This document shows positions 53,841 to 62,821 of a DNA stretch of 64,000 bases, in pieces. The notes below the pieces were generated by a model. It was not told the DNA's origin. It did no database searches and worked only from the letters and a program-made list of their open reading frames with translations. A program made the translations under genes and the position numbers. Origin of the DNA: Emticicia oligotrophica DSM 17448. GTDB lineage: Bacteria > Bacteroidota > Bacteroidia > Cytophagales > Spirosomataceae. Position 1 is the first letter of the stretch, and each line of letters opens with the position of its first letter. Location of the stretch: NCBI RefSeq assembly GCF_000263195.1, contig NC_018748.1:372001-436000 (forward strand), given 5' to 3'.

Positions 53841-53869
53841 AAGCCCTCTCTAATAAAAAGAGAGGGCTT
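53841..53869 (+). terminator. Terminator of yidC
   Basis: AAGCCCTCTCT and AGAGAGGGCTT form a perfect 11-base stem with a seven-base A-rich loop, followed by TTAAGG. Confidence 0.85.
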
Positions 53870-53898
53870 TTAAGGGCTTCTAAACAACAATTTAACCT

Positions 53899-55572
53899 AT
53901 GAAAAGGTGCTATTGTCTTTTCATTTTTTTGCTCCTATCCAAGGCATTGTTGGCCCAACAAGCTACGCTTTCGGAGAGAGAATATGCCCTAAAATACAAG
54001 AAGGCCGTACAACTCTACGCAAGCCAACAATACATTGAGGCACAAAATGAGCTAACTCCACTCACACATCGAAAATATAACAATGCGATGGTGCCATACG
54101 CCCATTTCTACCACGCTTTATGTTCTTTCAAACAAAATAAATTCTTCGAATCTAGAGTCTATCTTCGTCAATTATTTGAACGCTATCCAGATTGGGATAA
54201 AATTGATGAAGCTTATTATCTATACGCCAATGCCTCCTTTTCTGATAATAATATAGATGAAGGTATGCAATATGTAAATCGGATAACTGCCCCAATTTTT
54301 AAGAAAGACCTAGATAATATGCTTTACTATCATTTTAGTAAAGTTTCTGATAGAACGCAACTTAAATTATTGAATCAAAAATTCCCCAACAATCCAATAA
54401 TTGCTCAGCTTTTAGTTGATAATATTCAAAAAAGCAAAAACGTAAACAAAGAAGATTTAGAACTTTCTGACCGACTTACCAACCGCTTTAGTTTAGGCGA
54501 AAACGCTAATTCTGCTAAGAAAAATGCTGCCAAACGCGAAAATAAAGGAGTGGTTAATGTGGCTATTTTATTACCGTTTCGCTTAAATGATTTTGACCCC
54601 GCAAAGGCTAATCGTACTAATCAATATATCTATGATTTATATGCTGGTATGAAATTGGCAAAAAGCAAACTCGAATCAGAACAAATAAATGTAAATTTAT
54701 TAACGTTTGATATTGACCGTGATGCGAACTCGATTTCATCAATAGTAGATGAAAGTCAATTCTCTCAAGTTGATTTACTTATAGGACCGCTTTATCCTGA
54801 AGCTAATAAAATTGCTAATAACTATGCAAAATCTAATGATGTAATTCAAGTTCATCCGCTTTCAAACAATCAACAGCTAATCACTAATGAGAAAAATACC
54901 TTTCTAGCGTCACCCTCTTTTGAAACACAAGCGGCCAAAGCATTAGAATATGTAAAAAATCAATCAATCGGACGTACGGTAGCTATTTATTTCGGGAATA
55001 CTCGGAAGGATTCTACATTTGCATATGCCTATCGCGATAAAGCTATTAGTGCAGGAATAGAAGTGATTACAATAAAGAAATTTTTAAACGCTGAAGATAT
55101 TGATACTCGTCGTAGGCCCAGTCACGTTTTCGTATCTGGGAGTGAAGAAACTTTTGGCGGGAAAATTATTAGTGCTCTTGATAAGAAGAAAATCAACTCA
55201 CCAATTATTGCCACCTCATCAGCCTTTGATTTTGAAGGAGCATCGTTGAATATATTTAATCGAGACCTTTATTTGATAAAGTTAGATTATGTAAACCGTG
55301 ATAAAGAAGAAGTAAAAAATTTTAGAAGCATTTACTTTAATGAACAAAATATTGCTCCTTCGTTTTATAGCTACTGGGGTTATGATATATTATTGTTTTA
55401 TGGAAGAATGCTCCATACAGGTAAAAACTACTTAAGAACTCATCTTAATGCCATTGAATATACGCAAGGCTACACTTTAGATGGATTTGATTATACTAAT
55501 GGTTCAAACGAAAATCAGATAGTACCTATTATCAAATACCAAGATGGAAAGTTTGTAGAGGTAATGAGATAA
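53899..55572 (+). CDS. TPR plus periplasmic-binding-protein fold protein (LpoA-like layout)
   Basis: A 557-residue exported protein with a cleavable signal (KALLAQ, about residue 19) and no lipobox Cys. Residues about 25-180 are TPR-like helices (YALKYKKAVQLYASQQYIEAQNELTPL, NKFFESRVYLRQLFERYPDWDKIDEAYYLYANASF). From about 205 a type 1 periplasmic binding fold follows: VVNVAILLPFRLNDFDPAK, QVDLLIGPLYPEANKIAN, VIQVHPLSNNQQLI, RTVAIYFGNTRKDS, PSHVFVSGSEETFGGKII. This order equals that of LpoA, the activator of peptidoglycan synthase PBP1a, but it lacks the lipid anchor. A solute-binding role is the alternative. It lies 70 bp after yidC, behind a terminator. Confidence 0.7.
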   Translation: MKRCYCLFIFLLLSKALLAQQATLSEREYALKYKKAVQLYASQQYIEAQNELTPLTHRKYNNAMVPYAHFYHALCSFKQNKFFESRVYLRQLFERYPDWDKIDEAYYLYANASFSDNNIDEGMQYVNRITAPIFKKDLDNMLYYHFSKVSDRTQLKLLNQKFPNNPIIAQLLVDNIQKSKNVNKEDLELSDRLTNRFSLGENANSAKKNAAKRENKGVVNVAILLPFRLNDFDPAKANRTNQYIYDLYAGMKLAKSKLESEQINVNLLTFDIDRDANSISSIVDESQFSQVDLLIGPLYPEANKIANNYAKSNDVIQVHPLSNNQQLITNEKNTFLASPSFETQAAKALEYVKNQSIGRTVAIYFGNTRKDSTFAYAYRDKAISAGIEVITIKKFLNAEDIDTRRRPSHVFVSGSEETFGGKIISALDKKKINSPIIATSSAFDFEGASLNIFNRDLYLIKLDYVNRDKEEVKNFRSIYFNEQNIAPSFYSYWGYDILLFYGRMLHTGKNYLRTHLNAIEYTQGYTLDGFDYTNGSNENQIVPIIKYQDGKFVEVMR

Positions 55573-55575
55573 AAG

Positions 55576-55605
55576 AAGGCTGCAATTTAAATTGCAGCCT
55601 TTTTA
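55576..55605. terminator. Bidirectional terminator between convergent genes
   Basis: AAGGCTGCAATTT and AAATTGCAGCCTT are exact reverse complements (26 bases, 55576-55601), with T runs on both sides. Confidence 0.85.
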
Positions 55606-55609
55606 ATTA

Positions 55610-56593
55610 TCATTCAAACAACTTATCATACTGATTACCAGATGATTTACTTGATGAACCACTTCCGCCAGAAAGTAATGCTTTTTTATCATCGCCGAGT
55701 AATAAGGATACCCCCTCATTCTCCCACTTTTCAAGCATTTTCAAACCATCTTCTTCAAATACACCATTTTGGAGGTCTATCGAATCCATGAAATTCGCTG
55801 ATACTTCCATGAAACGCTGCATTTCTCCTACTTTTTGACTCACATCATCAGTTATTGATTCCATGGCCATATCAAACATTTGACGTTGGTCTTTATTACC
55901 ATTCATGATATTCATCGCCGAACGCATCGCTGAATGACTCGCACGGATGGCTTTACGTTCTTGCTCTTTTACCACTACTTGGTCTTTAATATCTTCAAGC
56001 ATGATTTCTGAGTTTTCATACATTTTACCCAATACTCTGTAAAGAATTTCCATTTTCTTATACAAATCATCGAGTTTCATATTCGACTCCTGCAAACGGC
56101 CTGCTTTACGTGCTTTCAGCACCATCATAGCTTGTTTATCAGTTTCTTTGGCTTTACTCGCCAAGCTTAAATCATTTTGAATTTGTTTCTTATTATTTTC
56201 AATAATTGTCTTCAAATTAATCATTTGACCTTTAAGCTTCGAAATCTGTTGATTCATTTTACCAAGATTTCCTTGCAACTCATCGATGTATGTTTTTAGA
56301 ACGCCGATAGGGTCAATTTGTATAAAAAGTCCTGTAACCCAACGCATGATACTCTTATAAATATAAAAAATCAGATTACGCATTTTAGGATCAAGAATCA
56401 TGTAAATCAAGGCCGCTAACACAATTAAAATACCTGCTAAATAAAGCGTATTAGAGGCCAAAGTAATTAAAAAGGGTAATGCTTGGTACAATAAATAACC
56501 ACCACCCAGAGTTAGTCCAGCCGCAAATAACATTCCTGTAGTGCCCTCTGGACGATTCCAAAATGATTTTGGTTTTGTATCTTGTAATTCCAT
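55610..56593 (-). CDS. PspA-like coiled-coil protein with N-terminal membrane helices
   Basis: A 327-residue protein. Two membrane segments are at about 19-38 (GMLFAAGLTLGGGYLLYQAL) and 46-66 (TLYLAGILIVLAALIYMIL). A long helical part from about 95 to 250 looks like PspA/IM30: IGVLKTYIDELQGNLGKMNQQISKLKGQMINLKTIIENN, KAGRLQESNMKLDDLYKKMEILYRVLGKMYENSEIML. The tail is Ser/Gly-rich (GGSGSSSKSSG). PspA proteins protect membranes under stress; the added membrane helices are unusual for them. The gene lies 103 bp after the adjacent coiled-coil gene and is read with it. Confidence 0.65.
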   Translation of the reverse strand: MELQDTKPKSFWNRPEGTTGMLFAAGLTLGGGYLLYQALPFLITLASNTLYLAGILIVLAALIYMILDPKMRNLIFYIYKSIMRWVTGLFIQIDPIGVLKTYIDELQGNLGKMNQQISKLKGQMINLKTIIENNKKQIQNDLSLASKAKETDKQAMMVLKARKAGRLQESNMKLDDLYKKMEILYRVLGKMYENSEIMLEDIKDQVVVKEQERKAIRASHSAMRSAMNIMNGNKDQRQMFDMAMESITDDVSQKVGEMQRFMEVSANFMDSIDLQNGVFEEDGLKMLEKWENEGVSLLLGDDKKALLSGGSGSSSKSSGNQYDKLFE

Positions 56594-56696
56594 TGTTTTG
56601 TTTCCTCCTTGCCCAACAGGAGTTTTATTATTTGATGATTGATAACCATGAAAAGAATGGGCGATTCTCTTTTGGTTTAGGTATTTCTTTGATAAT

Positions 56697-57365
56697 TTAC
56701 TTTAAATATTTTTTAATTTTCTCTACATCTTCTCCAATCTGTCCTACCAAATCGCTGTAAGTTGCATGAAAATCACTTAAGGTAGTCTCTATTTTCACTA
56801 CAGCATCAGAAATTTCTGCTTTCATTTTAGACATATCTTCCTGATGTGCTGCTATTTCTTGCGTAAGCTTGGCAATTTGTTCGCCTTTGGCTTTAATGGT
56901 AGCATCAAGGTCAGCAATGGCTTTTTCTTTACTTCCAATCTGTTTTTGTCGCTGTTGATTAACCGATTCTTGAAATTTTGCATCTTCCGCTTTTAGGATA
57001 TTCAGATAAAACTGTGCAGAATCATTCAACTGCTGATTAGAAACTCCCATCGCTTGAGCCGCCGCATAAGCCGAGCTATAACGAGTAGCTTCATCCATTG
57101 GCATTTTAGCCAAAGTCTGTAATGACTTTTTGAACTCTAAATAATCAAATCCGGGTTGATTATTCGTTTCCATTGCACCAAAAAGAATCTCGTAAAACTT
57201 GTCAGAAACCTTCCCAGTTGCTGTAACTGGAGCAGTTGCAAGAGTGGCTGGAGCTGGCTGTGATGTATTGTTGGCGGTAGGCTTATTGTCAGTCGAATTG
57301 ACTTGTTGTTCGGCTGGAGTAGTTACGATAAAAAGTCCTTTCAATTTTGATAAAAAATCGCTCAT
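56697..57365 (-). CDS. Coiled-coil partner protein of unknown function
   Basis: A 222-residue cytoplasmic protein without a signal. A hydrophobic N-terminal stretch (FLSKLKGLFIV) is followed by a low-complexity Thr/Ala/Pro linker to about 47. A helical domain follows (FYEILFGAMETNNQPGFDYLEFKKSLQTLAKM). A coiled coil runs from about 125 to 200 (QKQIGSKEKAIADLDATIKAKGEQIAKLTQEIAAHQEDMSKMKAEI). Similar small proteins are encoded next to PspA-like genes in other bacteria, which suggests complex formation, but I cannot name the family. It is divergent from the PSD1 cytochrome gene. Confidence 0.6.
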   Translation of the reverse strand: MSDFLSKLKGLFIVTTPAEQQVNSTDNKPTANNTSQPAPATLATAPVTATGKVSDKFYEILFGAMETNNQPGFDYLEFKKSLQTLAKMPMDEATRYSSAYAAAQAMGVSNQQLNDSAQFYLNILKAEDAKFQESVNQQRQKQIGSKEKAIADLDATIKAKGEQIAKLTQEIAAHQEDMSKMKAEISDAVVKIETTLSDFHATYSDLVGQIGEDVEKIKKYLK

Positions 57366-57569
57366 GGTTGATGTTTTTGATTGTTTAATGATTTCGAAAT
57401 GTTTTTATTCATCCGAAATACGAAGCAAATTTTTGGGGTTTCCTACATTCCTACAAACCAATTCATGTCATCCAAGGAAAAGATGGTGTCGAATGGTTAA
57501 ATTTAATGATGATATTTTGGAATTTAATTTTTCTAATGAAAAAAATATATGTTTTTCTTACGAAAACTG

Positions 57570-57577
57570 TAAATTTG
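57570..57577 (+). promoter_or_regulatory. -7 promoter element of the PSD1 gene
   Basis: TAAATTTG is an exact TAnnTTTG element 30 nt before the ATG at 57608. Confidence 0.4.
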
Positions 57578-57607
57578 TAAAGCTTCACCCGCTTATTAAA
57601 TAAAACT

Positions 57608-60355
57608 ATGAAATCCTCGACCATTATCATTGGTGGCCTTAGTATAGCTGTTATAGTTGGCACTATGGCTTTTAGCTTCAATCCGTTTAGTGATGATGTT
57701 GACTTTAATACTGAAATCAAGCCAATTCTAAATAAACATTGCGTGGCCTGCCACGGCGGAGTAAAAAAAGCTGCTAATCTAAGCTTTTTATTTCCACACG
57801 AGGCACTCAATACGAAAGGAAAATCGGGTAAAATTGCCATTATTCCGGGAGATGCTGAAAATTCAGAATTCTATAAAAGACTCATTTCCAGTGATATTGA
57901 TGAGCGAATGCCCAAAAATGAAGAACCTCTCAAAACAGAAGAAATCCAATTACTCAAAAAATGGATTGATAATGGAGCTAAATGGGGTGAACATTGGGCA
58001 TATCAGAAACCTGAAAAACCTGATGTACCTTCAGTTGGCGGATTTTTTGCAAGAATTGGTCTTTTCAAGGACGATGAAACAAGATTTGCCAAAAATGAAA
58101 TCGACCATTTTGTTTTGGATAAACTAAAAAAAGAAGGACTAACCCATTCGTCAGAAGCAGAAAAAGGGACTTTACTCAGAAGAGTTTATTTAGATTTAAC
58201 GGGCCTTCCTCCTACCGAAAAACAGCTACAAGAATTTTTGCAAGATGAGTCAGAGAATTCCTACGAAAAAGTAGTTGATAAATTATTATCTTCATCGGCT
58301 TATGGTGAAAGATGGGCAGCCATGTGGCTTGATTTAGCCCGCTATGCTGATACTAAAGGTTATGAGCGAGATGTTTACCGAAATATTTGGCGTTATAGAG
58401 ATTATGTAATAAAAGCTTTCAACGAAGATAAGCCTTTCGACCAATTTACGATTGAACAACTGGCGGGCGATTTATTGCCAAATCCAACTGATAATCAATT
58501 AGTTGCCACTGGTTTCCATAGAAATACAATGACCAACGATGAAGGTGGAACAGTAGATGAAGAATTTAGGATTGCGGCTCAAATCGACCGAGTGAATACC
58601 ACTTTTGACGTTTGGCAAGGAACAACAATGGCCTGTGTACAATGCCATACCCATCCTTATGACCCTTTCGTACATGAAGAATATTATAAATCAATGGCGT
58701 TCTTCAATAATACCCGTGATGAAGATGTGGTGAGCGAAACCCCGTATTTGAGATTTTATAAAAAAGAAGATTCGACCAAAATTCAAGAAATAAAAAGATG
58801 GCTTTTGAGTAAAACTTCAACACAAAAAGTCAATGAATTTGAAAAATTCGTAAAGGTTTTAGAACCTAAGTTTAACTCGCATGATATTGAGCAACTTTCA
58901 CCAGTAACTTCTACCCTTCTCGATGCCAAATATTTAGGTTTACAGCATACTGGTTATGGAAGACTAAAGAACGTAACGCTTACGAACAAAAACCGAATGC
59001 TCATGACATTCAATACCGGAAATGAAAAGGGGACACTCCTCATCCGTGACAATGCCTTAAATGGTAAAGTACTGCTAACGATTCCTATTTTTAAAACACG
59101 TGATACGGTGATGATTTATAACCTACCAAAATTGGAGGGTAAACATGACTTGTATTTTGTTTTTACAAACCCTAAAACACCGAAAGAATGGTTACAAATT
59201 AAATGGGTTGCCTTCCAAGAAACATTTACAGAAACACCTGATTATCAATCATTTGAATCAAAATACAAAGAAATACTAAATGCTAAAGCAGATTACAGTC
59301 CGATTTTAATTGAAGGAAGTGGTGATTTAGCCAGAAAACAACATATTTTTGAAAGAGGCAATTGGCTTGTAAAGGGGAAAGAAGTAAAACCTGATGTACC
59401 AAAATACCTATCACCAATGCCTAAGGATTATCCTAAAAATCGTTTAGGATTTGCCAAATGGCTGGTAGATGGCCGAAACCCGCTTACCTCAAGAGTCATA
59501 GTAAACCGTTTTTGGGAACAACTTTTTGGGGCAGGAATTGTGGAAACAGTCGAAGATTTTGGAACACAAGGCTTTTCACCTACACACCCTGAACTACTCG
59601 ATTATTTGGCTATAACATTTCAAGAAGATATGAAATGGAGTGTCAAGAAACTCTTAAAAATGATGGTAATGTCAGGTACATATCGACAGTCTTCGGAAGT
59701 AACACCAAATTTACTTGAAAAAGACCCAAGCAATAAGCTTTTGGCTAGAGGACCCAGAATCCGCCTAACTGCCGAACAAGTACGCGACCAAGCATTACTA
59801 GTAAGTGGCTTACTTTCTAAGAAAATGTACGGTAAAAGTGTTATGCCATACCAGCCCGATGGACTTTGGCAATCGCCTTGGAGTGGAGAATCTTGGAATA
59901 CTTCCAATGGCGAAGATAAACATCGCCGAGCAATTTATACATTTTGGAAACGAACTTCTCCTTACCCTTCTATGATGTCGTTTGATGCACCAACACGCGA
60001 GTTTTGTCAATCAAGGAGATTAAGAACCAATACGCCTTTACAAGCACTTGTTACTCTCAACGACCCAGTTTATGTTGAAGCGGCTCAAGAATTGGCTAAA
60101 AGTATGATAAAGAAAGGGAAAAGTCCCGAACAACAAATTCAAGCGGGTTTTAATACCATCATGATGCGAGATATTGATGGTAAAGAATTAGAGATTTTGA
60201 CTAAACTTTATCGCCAAACCGAGCAACTATATAAGAAAAATCCAATTGAAGCCTATAAATTCTTTGGACGCTCAGATACCTCCCCTTCATTAGCGGCAAT
60301 GGCAGTAACCGCCAATGCTATGATGAATTTAGATGAGGTAGTAACGAAGGAGTAA
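57608..60355 (+). CDS. PSD1 (DUF1549/DUF1553) cytochrome c protein
   Basis: A 915-residue protein with an N-terminal membrane helix ([18 protein letters not shown]). A class I-like cytochrome c domain follows with one haem motif CVACH at 45-49 ([12 protein letters not shown]) and a late Met ([11 protein letters not shown]) that may be the axial ligand. The DUF1549 domain covers about 130-320 ([59 protein letters not shown]). The DUF1553 domain is in the C-terminal half ([62 protein letters not shown]). These proteins abound in Planctomycetes, usually next to a DUF1501 gene; here there is none. Its role is unknown. Confidence 0.85.
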   Translation: MKSSTIIIGGLSIAVIVGTMAFSFNPFSDDVDFNTEIKPILNKHCVACHGGVKKAANLSFLFPHEALNTKGKSGKIAIIPGDAENSEFYKRLISSDIDERMPKNEEPLKTEEIQLLKKWIDNGAKWGEHWAYQKPEKPDVPSVGGFFARIGLFKDDETRFAKNEIDHFVLDKLKKEGLTHSSEAEKGTLLRRVYLDLTGLPPTEKQLQEFLQDESENSYEKVVDKLLSSSAYGERWAAMWLDLARYADTKGYERDVYRNIWRYRDYVIKAFNEDKPFDQFTIEQLAGDLLPNPTDNQLVATGFHRNTMTNDEGGTVDEEFRIAAQIDRVNTTFDVWQGTTMACVQCHTHPYDPFVHEEYYKSMAFFNNTRDEDVVSETPYLRFYKKEDSTKIQEIKRWLLSKTSTQKVNEFEKFVKVLEPKFNSHDIEQLSPVTSTLLDAKYLGLQHTGYGRLKNVTLTNKNRMLMTFNTGNEKGTLLIRDNALNGKVLLTIPIFKTRDTVMIYNLPKLEGKHDLYFVFTNPKTPKEWLQIKWVAFQETFTETPDYQSFESKYKEILNAKADYSPILIEGSGDLARKQHIFERGNWLVKGKEVKPDVPKYLSPMPKDYPKNRLGFAKWLVDGRNPLTSRVIVNRFWEQLFGAGIVETVEDFGTQGFSPTHPELLDYLAITFQEDMKWSVKKLLKMMVMSGTYRQSSEVTPNLLEKDPSNKLLARGPRIRLTAEQVRDQALLVSGLLSKKMYGKSVMPYQPDGLWQSPWSGESWNTSNGEDKHRRAIYTFWKRTSPYPSMMSFDAPTREFCQSRRLRTNTPLQALVTLNDPVYVEAAQELAKSMIKKGKSPEQQIQAGFNTIMMRDIDGKELEILTKLYRQTEQLYKKNPIEAYKFFGRSDTSPSLAAMAVTANAMMNLDEVVTKE

Positions 60356-60764
60356 GATTTCTACTAAAATTCATTGCCGTTTACTTTAGCTGACGGATAA
60401 TAGTAAAATTAAAATCGTTCCAAATTTAGACCAAGACATTTGACTAAAATCTATTCATTGGTCTCATTTTCAACCGTAAGCTAAAGCAGACAGCAATCAA
60501 TGATAAACTTAGTCTCATAATCAATTTCTATTATTGATAAATTAGCTTTTATATTTCAGTTTGAATTAGTGGTGAAACATAAATAGCTTATCAAACAAAC
60601 ATTTGCTACGATGGTCGATGAAAAAGAATAAATTGTCTTAGATATTCCTGATGAATATCAATTTATGAGCGAAGAATTAGTAGATTTAATCAAACTTTAG
60701 GTTTTGCCCTATTTATAAAATTCGTACATTTAAAATTCAATCTATATAATACCTACGACAAACT
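60356..60764. other. Intergenic region with a decayed gene
   Basis: 409 bases between the PSD1 gene and the TIM-barrel gene. The right-hand part holds the remains of a tyrosine phosphatase gene (60530-60700). In 60356-60529 I see no gene, RNA or hairpin. Confidence 0.6.
60530..60700 (+). pseudogene. Remnant of a low-molecular-weight protein tyrosine phosphatase gene
   Basis: In the frame of the ATG at 60611 the translation is VKHK*LIKQTFATMVDEKE*, then IVLDIPDEYQFMSEELVDLIKL ending at the stop 60698-60700. This matches the C-terminal third of a small bacterial tyrosine-phosphatase-like family (about 110 residues; usual text HKxxIxxxFxxxxxxKEIIVLDIPDEYxxMDEEL). Two in-frame stops, TAG at 60584-60586 and TAA at 60629-60631, fall where the family has ordinary residues. 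The upstream part is unrecognisable beyond about 60530, and the catalytic CxxNxxRSPTAE part is missing. The gene is therefore dead. Confidence 0.65.
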
Positions 60765-61667
60765 ATGGAAAGAAGAGAATTTCTTCAAAAAGGTGCATTA
60801 GCATTGGCTGGCACTGCCGCTTTTTCAAGCGATTTATTTGCCAACAAAAAAGCAAAACATGTGGTGGGTGTCCAACTCTATTCAATTAGAGAGGACATGA
60901 AAAAAGACCCACTTGGTAGTTTAAAGAAATTGGCTGAAATGGGCTATACCCACGTAGAACATGCCAATTATATCGACCGTAAATTTTATGGTTATACTGC
61001 TAAAGAATTCCGTAAAATCTTAGATGACTTAGGCCTAAAAATGCCAAGTGGTCATACCGTAATGGGCAAGCAACACTGGGATGAAGGTAAAGGTGAATTT
61101 ACTGACCTTTGGAAATATACAATAGAAGATGCTGCCATTTGCGGACAAAAATATGTCGTTAGTCCTTGGTTAGATGTAAGCTTACGCAAAAATTTCGATG
61201 ATTTGAAACGCTTCATGGAGGTGTTTAATAAATCTGGTGAATTGTGTAAAAAATCAGGAATGAAATTTGGTTATCACAACCATGATTTTGAATTTAGCTT
61301 GAAGTTGAGTAGTGTAAAAGTGTATGACATTATGCTTCAAAATACCGACCCAAGTTTAGTGGCTCAACAATTGGATATTGGTAATATGTATGGTGGTGGT
61401 GGACGTGCCGCTGAATTATTGAAACAATATCCGGGCAGATTTGAATTGATGCACGTGAAAGACGAAATCAAGAGCGAAAAAGAACATGGCGGTTGGGAAA
61501 GTGCGATTCTCGGAACAGGCGTAATCGGTGTGAAAGAAATTATTGATATGGGTAAAAAATCGGGAGGTACAACTCAATTTATCATTGAACAAGAATCTTA
61601 TCAAGGCAAAGCTCCATTAGATTGTATGAAAGAAGATTTAGCAATCATGAAAAAATGGGGATATTGA
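60765..61667 (+). CDS. Exported sugar phosphate isomerase/epimerase-like TIM-barrel protein
   Basis: A 300-residue protein. The N-terminus ERREFLQKGALALAGTAAFSSD is a Tat-type signal. The barrel has HVVGVQLYSIREDMKKDPLGSLKKLAEMGYTHVEHANYID at the first strands, LKMPSGHTVMG, KFGYHNHDFEF (metal His/Asp), VAQQLDIGNMYGGGG (Asp) and QFIIEQESYQG (Glu). These are the metal ligands of the xylose-isomerase-like family. Exported members are common in Bacteroidota and Planctomycetes and probably act on inositols or keto-glycosides; the substrate here is unknown. It ends in a strong hairpin. Confidence 0.8.
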   Translation: MERREFLQKGALALAGTAAFSSDLFANKKAKHVVGVQLYSIREDMKKDPLGSLKKLAEMGYTHVEHANYIDRKFYGYTAKEFRKILDDLGLKMPSGHTVMGKQHWDEGKGEFTDLWKYTIEDAAICGQKYVVSPWLDVSLRKNFDDLKRFMEVFNKSGELCKKSGMKFGYHNHDFEFSLKLSSVKVYDIMLQNTDPSLVAQQLDIGNMYGGGGRAAELLKQYPGRFELMHVKDEIKSEKEHGGWESAILGTGVIGVKEIIDMGKKSGGTTQFIIEQESYQGKAPLDCMKEDLAIMKKWGY

Positions 61668-61713
61668 TCAAGCATAAATTTAAACAAAGCCAATAAACTT
61701 TAGTTTAATGATA

Positions 61714-61753
61714 AAGTACACAAAGTAACCCTTTGTGTACTTTGTGTTTTTAA
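61714..61753 (+). terminator. Terminator of the TIM-barrel gene
   Basis: AAAGTACACAAAG and CTTTGTGTACTTT form a perfect 13-base stem with a five-base loop, followed by GTGTTTTT. Confidence 0.8.
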
Positions 61754-61774
61754 TCGAATATTAAACCAAAATTT

Positions 61775-62728
61775 ATGAAATATTTTAGTTTTAGTAATGG
61801 TGATAAAATGCCTGCATTAGGCTTGGGCACATGGAAATCGGCCAAACGAGAAGTTTATAAAGCGGTTCGAGAAGCCATAACGATTGGTTACAGACATTTT
61901 GACTGTGCTTTTATCTATGGCAATGAAGCAGAAATTGGTCAAGCTTTTGCCGATGCCATACAAAATGGAGAAGTTACGAGAGAAGAACTTTGGATAACTT
62001 CAAAACTTTGGAATAATAGACACAGAAAAGAAGATATTCAAGGAGCTATCGAAATTACGCTTCGTGATTTACAGTTGGATTATCTCGACCTGTATCTGAT
62101 ACACTGGCCAATTGTACTCAGAAATGATATTGATTATCCTCAAAACGGAGAGCACTTGGTAAGTCTCAACGAAGTTTCACTCACAGAAACTTGGATAGGA
62201 ATGATTGATTTGCAAACCAAAGGCTTAACCAAGCACATTGGTGTTTCAAATTTTAGTATCAAGAAAATTAAACAAATTACCGACGATACTGGAGTTTGCC
62301 CAGAAGTTTTACAGCTTGAACTTCACCCATTTCTCCAACAAAAAGCTATTCTAAATTTTGCTAACGAAAATAATATCTTCCTTACTGGCTATTGTCCACT
62401 TGGTTCGGCAGATAGACCTGCCAGTAGGATTTCAGTGGGAGAACCAAAACTATTTGAGAATCAAACAATCATCTCTATTGCTTCCGAAATTGGTTGCTCA
62501 CCGGCACAGGTAATGCTTGCATGGGCCGTTTGTAGAGGAACTTCAGTTATTCCTAAATCGGTTAATCCTCAACGTTTAGCTGAAAATTTAGCCGCTGCTG
62601 ATATTGAACTCAACACTGCCCAGTTGGCAGCTATGGGCGATTTAGATAAACATTATCGCTATATCAAAGGAGATTTCTGGTGTTTGGCAGGAAGTGACTA
62701 CACCGTGGCAAATCTTTGGGATGAGTAA
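61775..62728 (+). CDS. Aldo/keto reductase
   Basis: A 317-residue NADPH-dependent oxidoreductase of the AKR barrel type. The catalytic tetrad is visible: Asp43 and Tyr48 in RHFDCAFIYGNE, Lys in ELWITSKLWN and His in DLYLIHWP. The NADP site is at PKSVNPQRLAEN. The signature GLGTWKS opens the chain and GVSNFSIKKI closes the central part. It reduces aldehydes or sugars to alcohols in the cytoplasm (no signal peptide). A sugar role is possible given the adjacent TIM-barrel gene, but not proven. It is convergent with the DUF4835 gene. Confidence 0.9.
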   Translation: MKYFSFSNGDKMPALGLGTWKSAKREVYKAVREAITIGYRHFDCAFIYGNEAEIGQAFADAIQNGEVTREELWITSKLWNNRHRKEDIQGAIEITLRDLQLDYLDLYLIHWPIVLRNDIDYPQNGEHLVSLNEVSLTETWIGMIDLQTKGLTKHIGVSNFSIKKIKQITDDTGVCPEVLQLELHPFLQQKAILNFANENNIFLTGYCPLGSADRPASRISVGEPKLFENQTIISIASEIGCSPAQVMLAWAVCRGTSVIPKSVNPQRLAENLAAADIELNTAQLAAMGDLDKHYRYIKGDFWCLAGSDYTVANLWDE

Positions 62729-62736
62729 TAAAACAA

Positions 62737-62803
62737 GAGTCATCCGTAATTTTGAAATAAACATCACTGATTTAAGTTTTGTGCTTATAATTCTGGATGA
62801 CTC
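62737..62803. repeat. Inverted repeat with a 49-nt centre between convergent genes
   Basis: GAGTCATCC (62737-62745) and GGATGACTC (62795-62803) are exact reverse complements, and the next bases (GTAATT inside, AATTCT inside) nearly continue the stem. The long centre makes a simple terminator unlikely, though the site lies between the stop codons of two convergent genes. Confidence 0.6.
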
Positions 62804-62821
62804 CTGCTTCTATGAAGTCTC

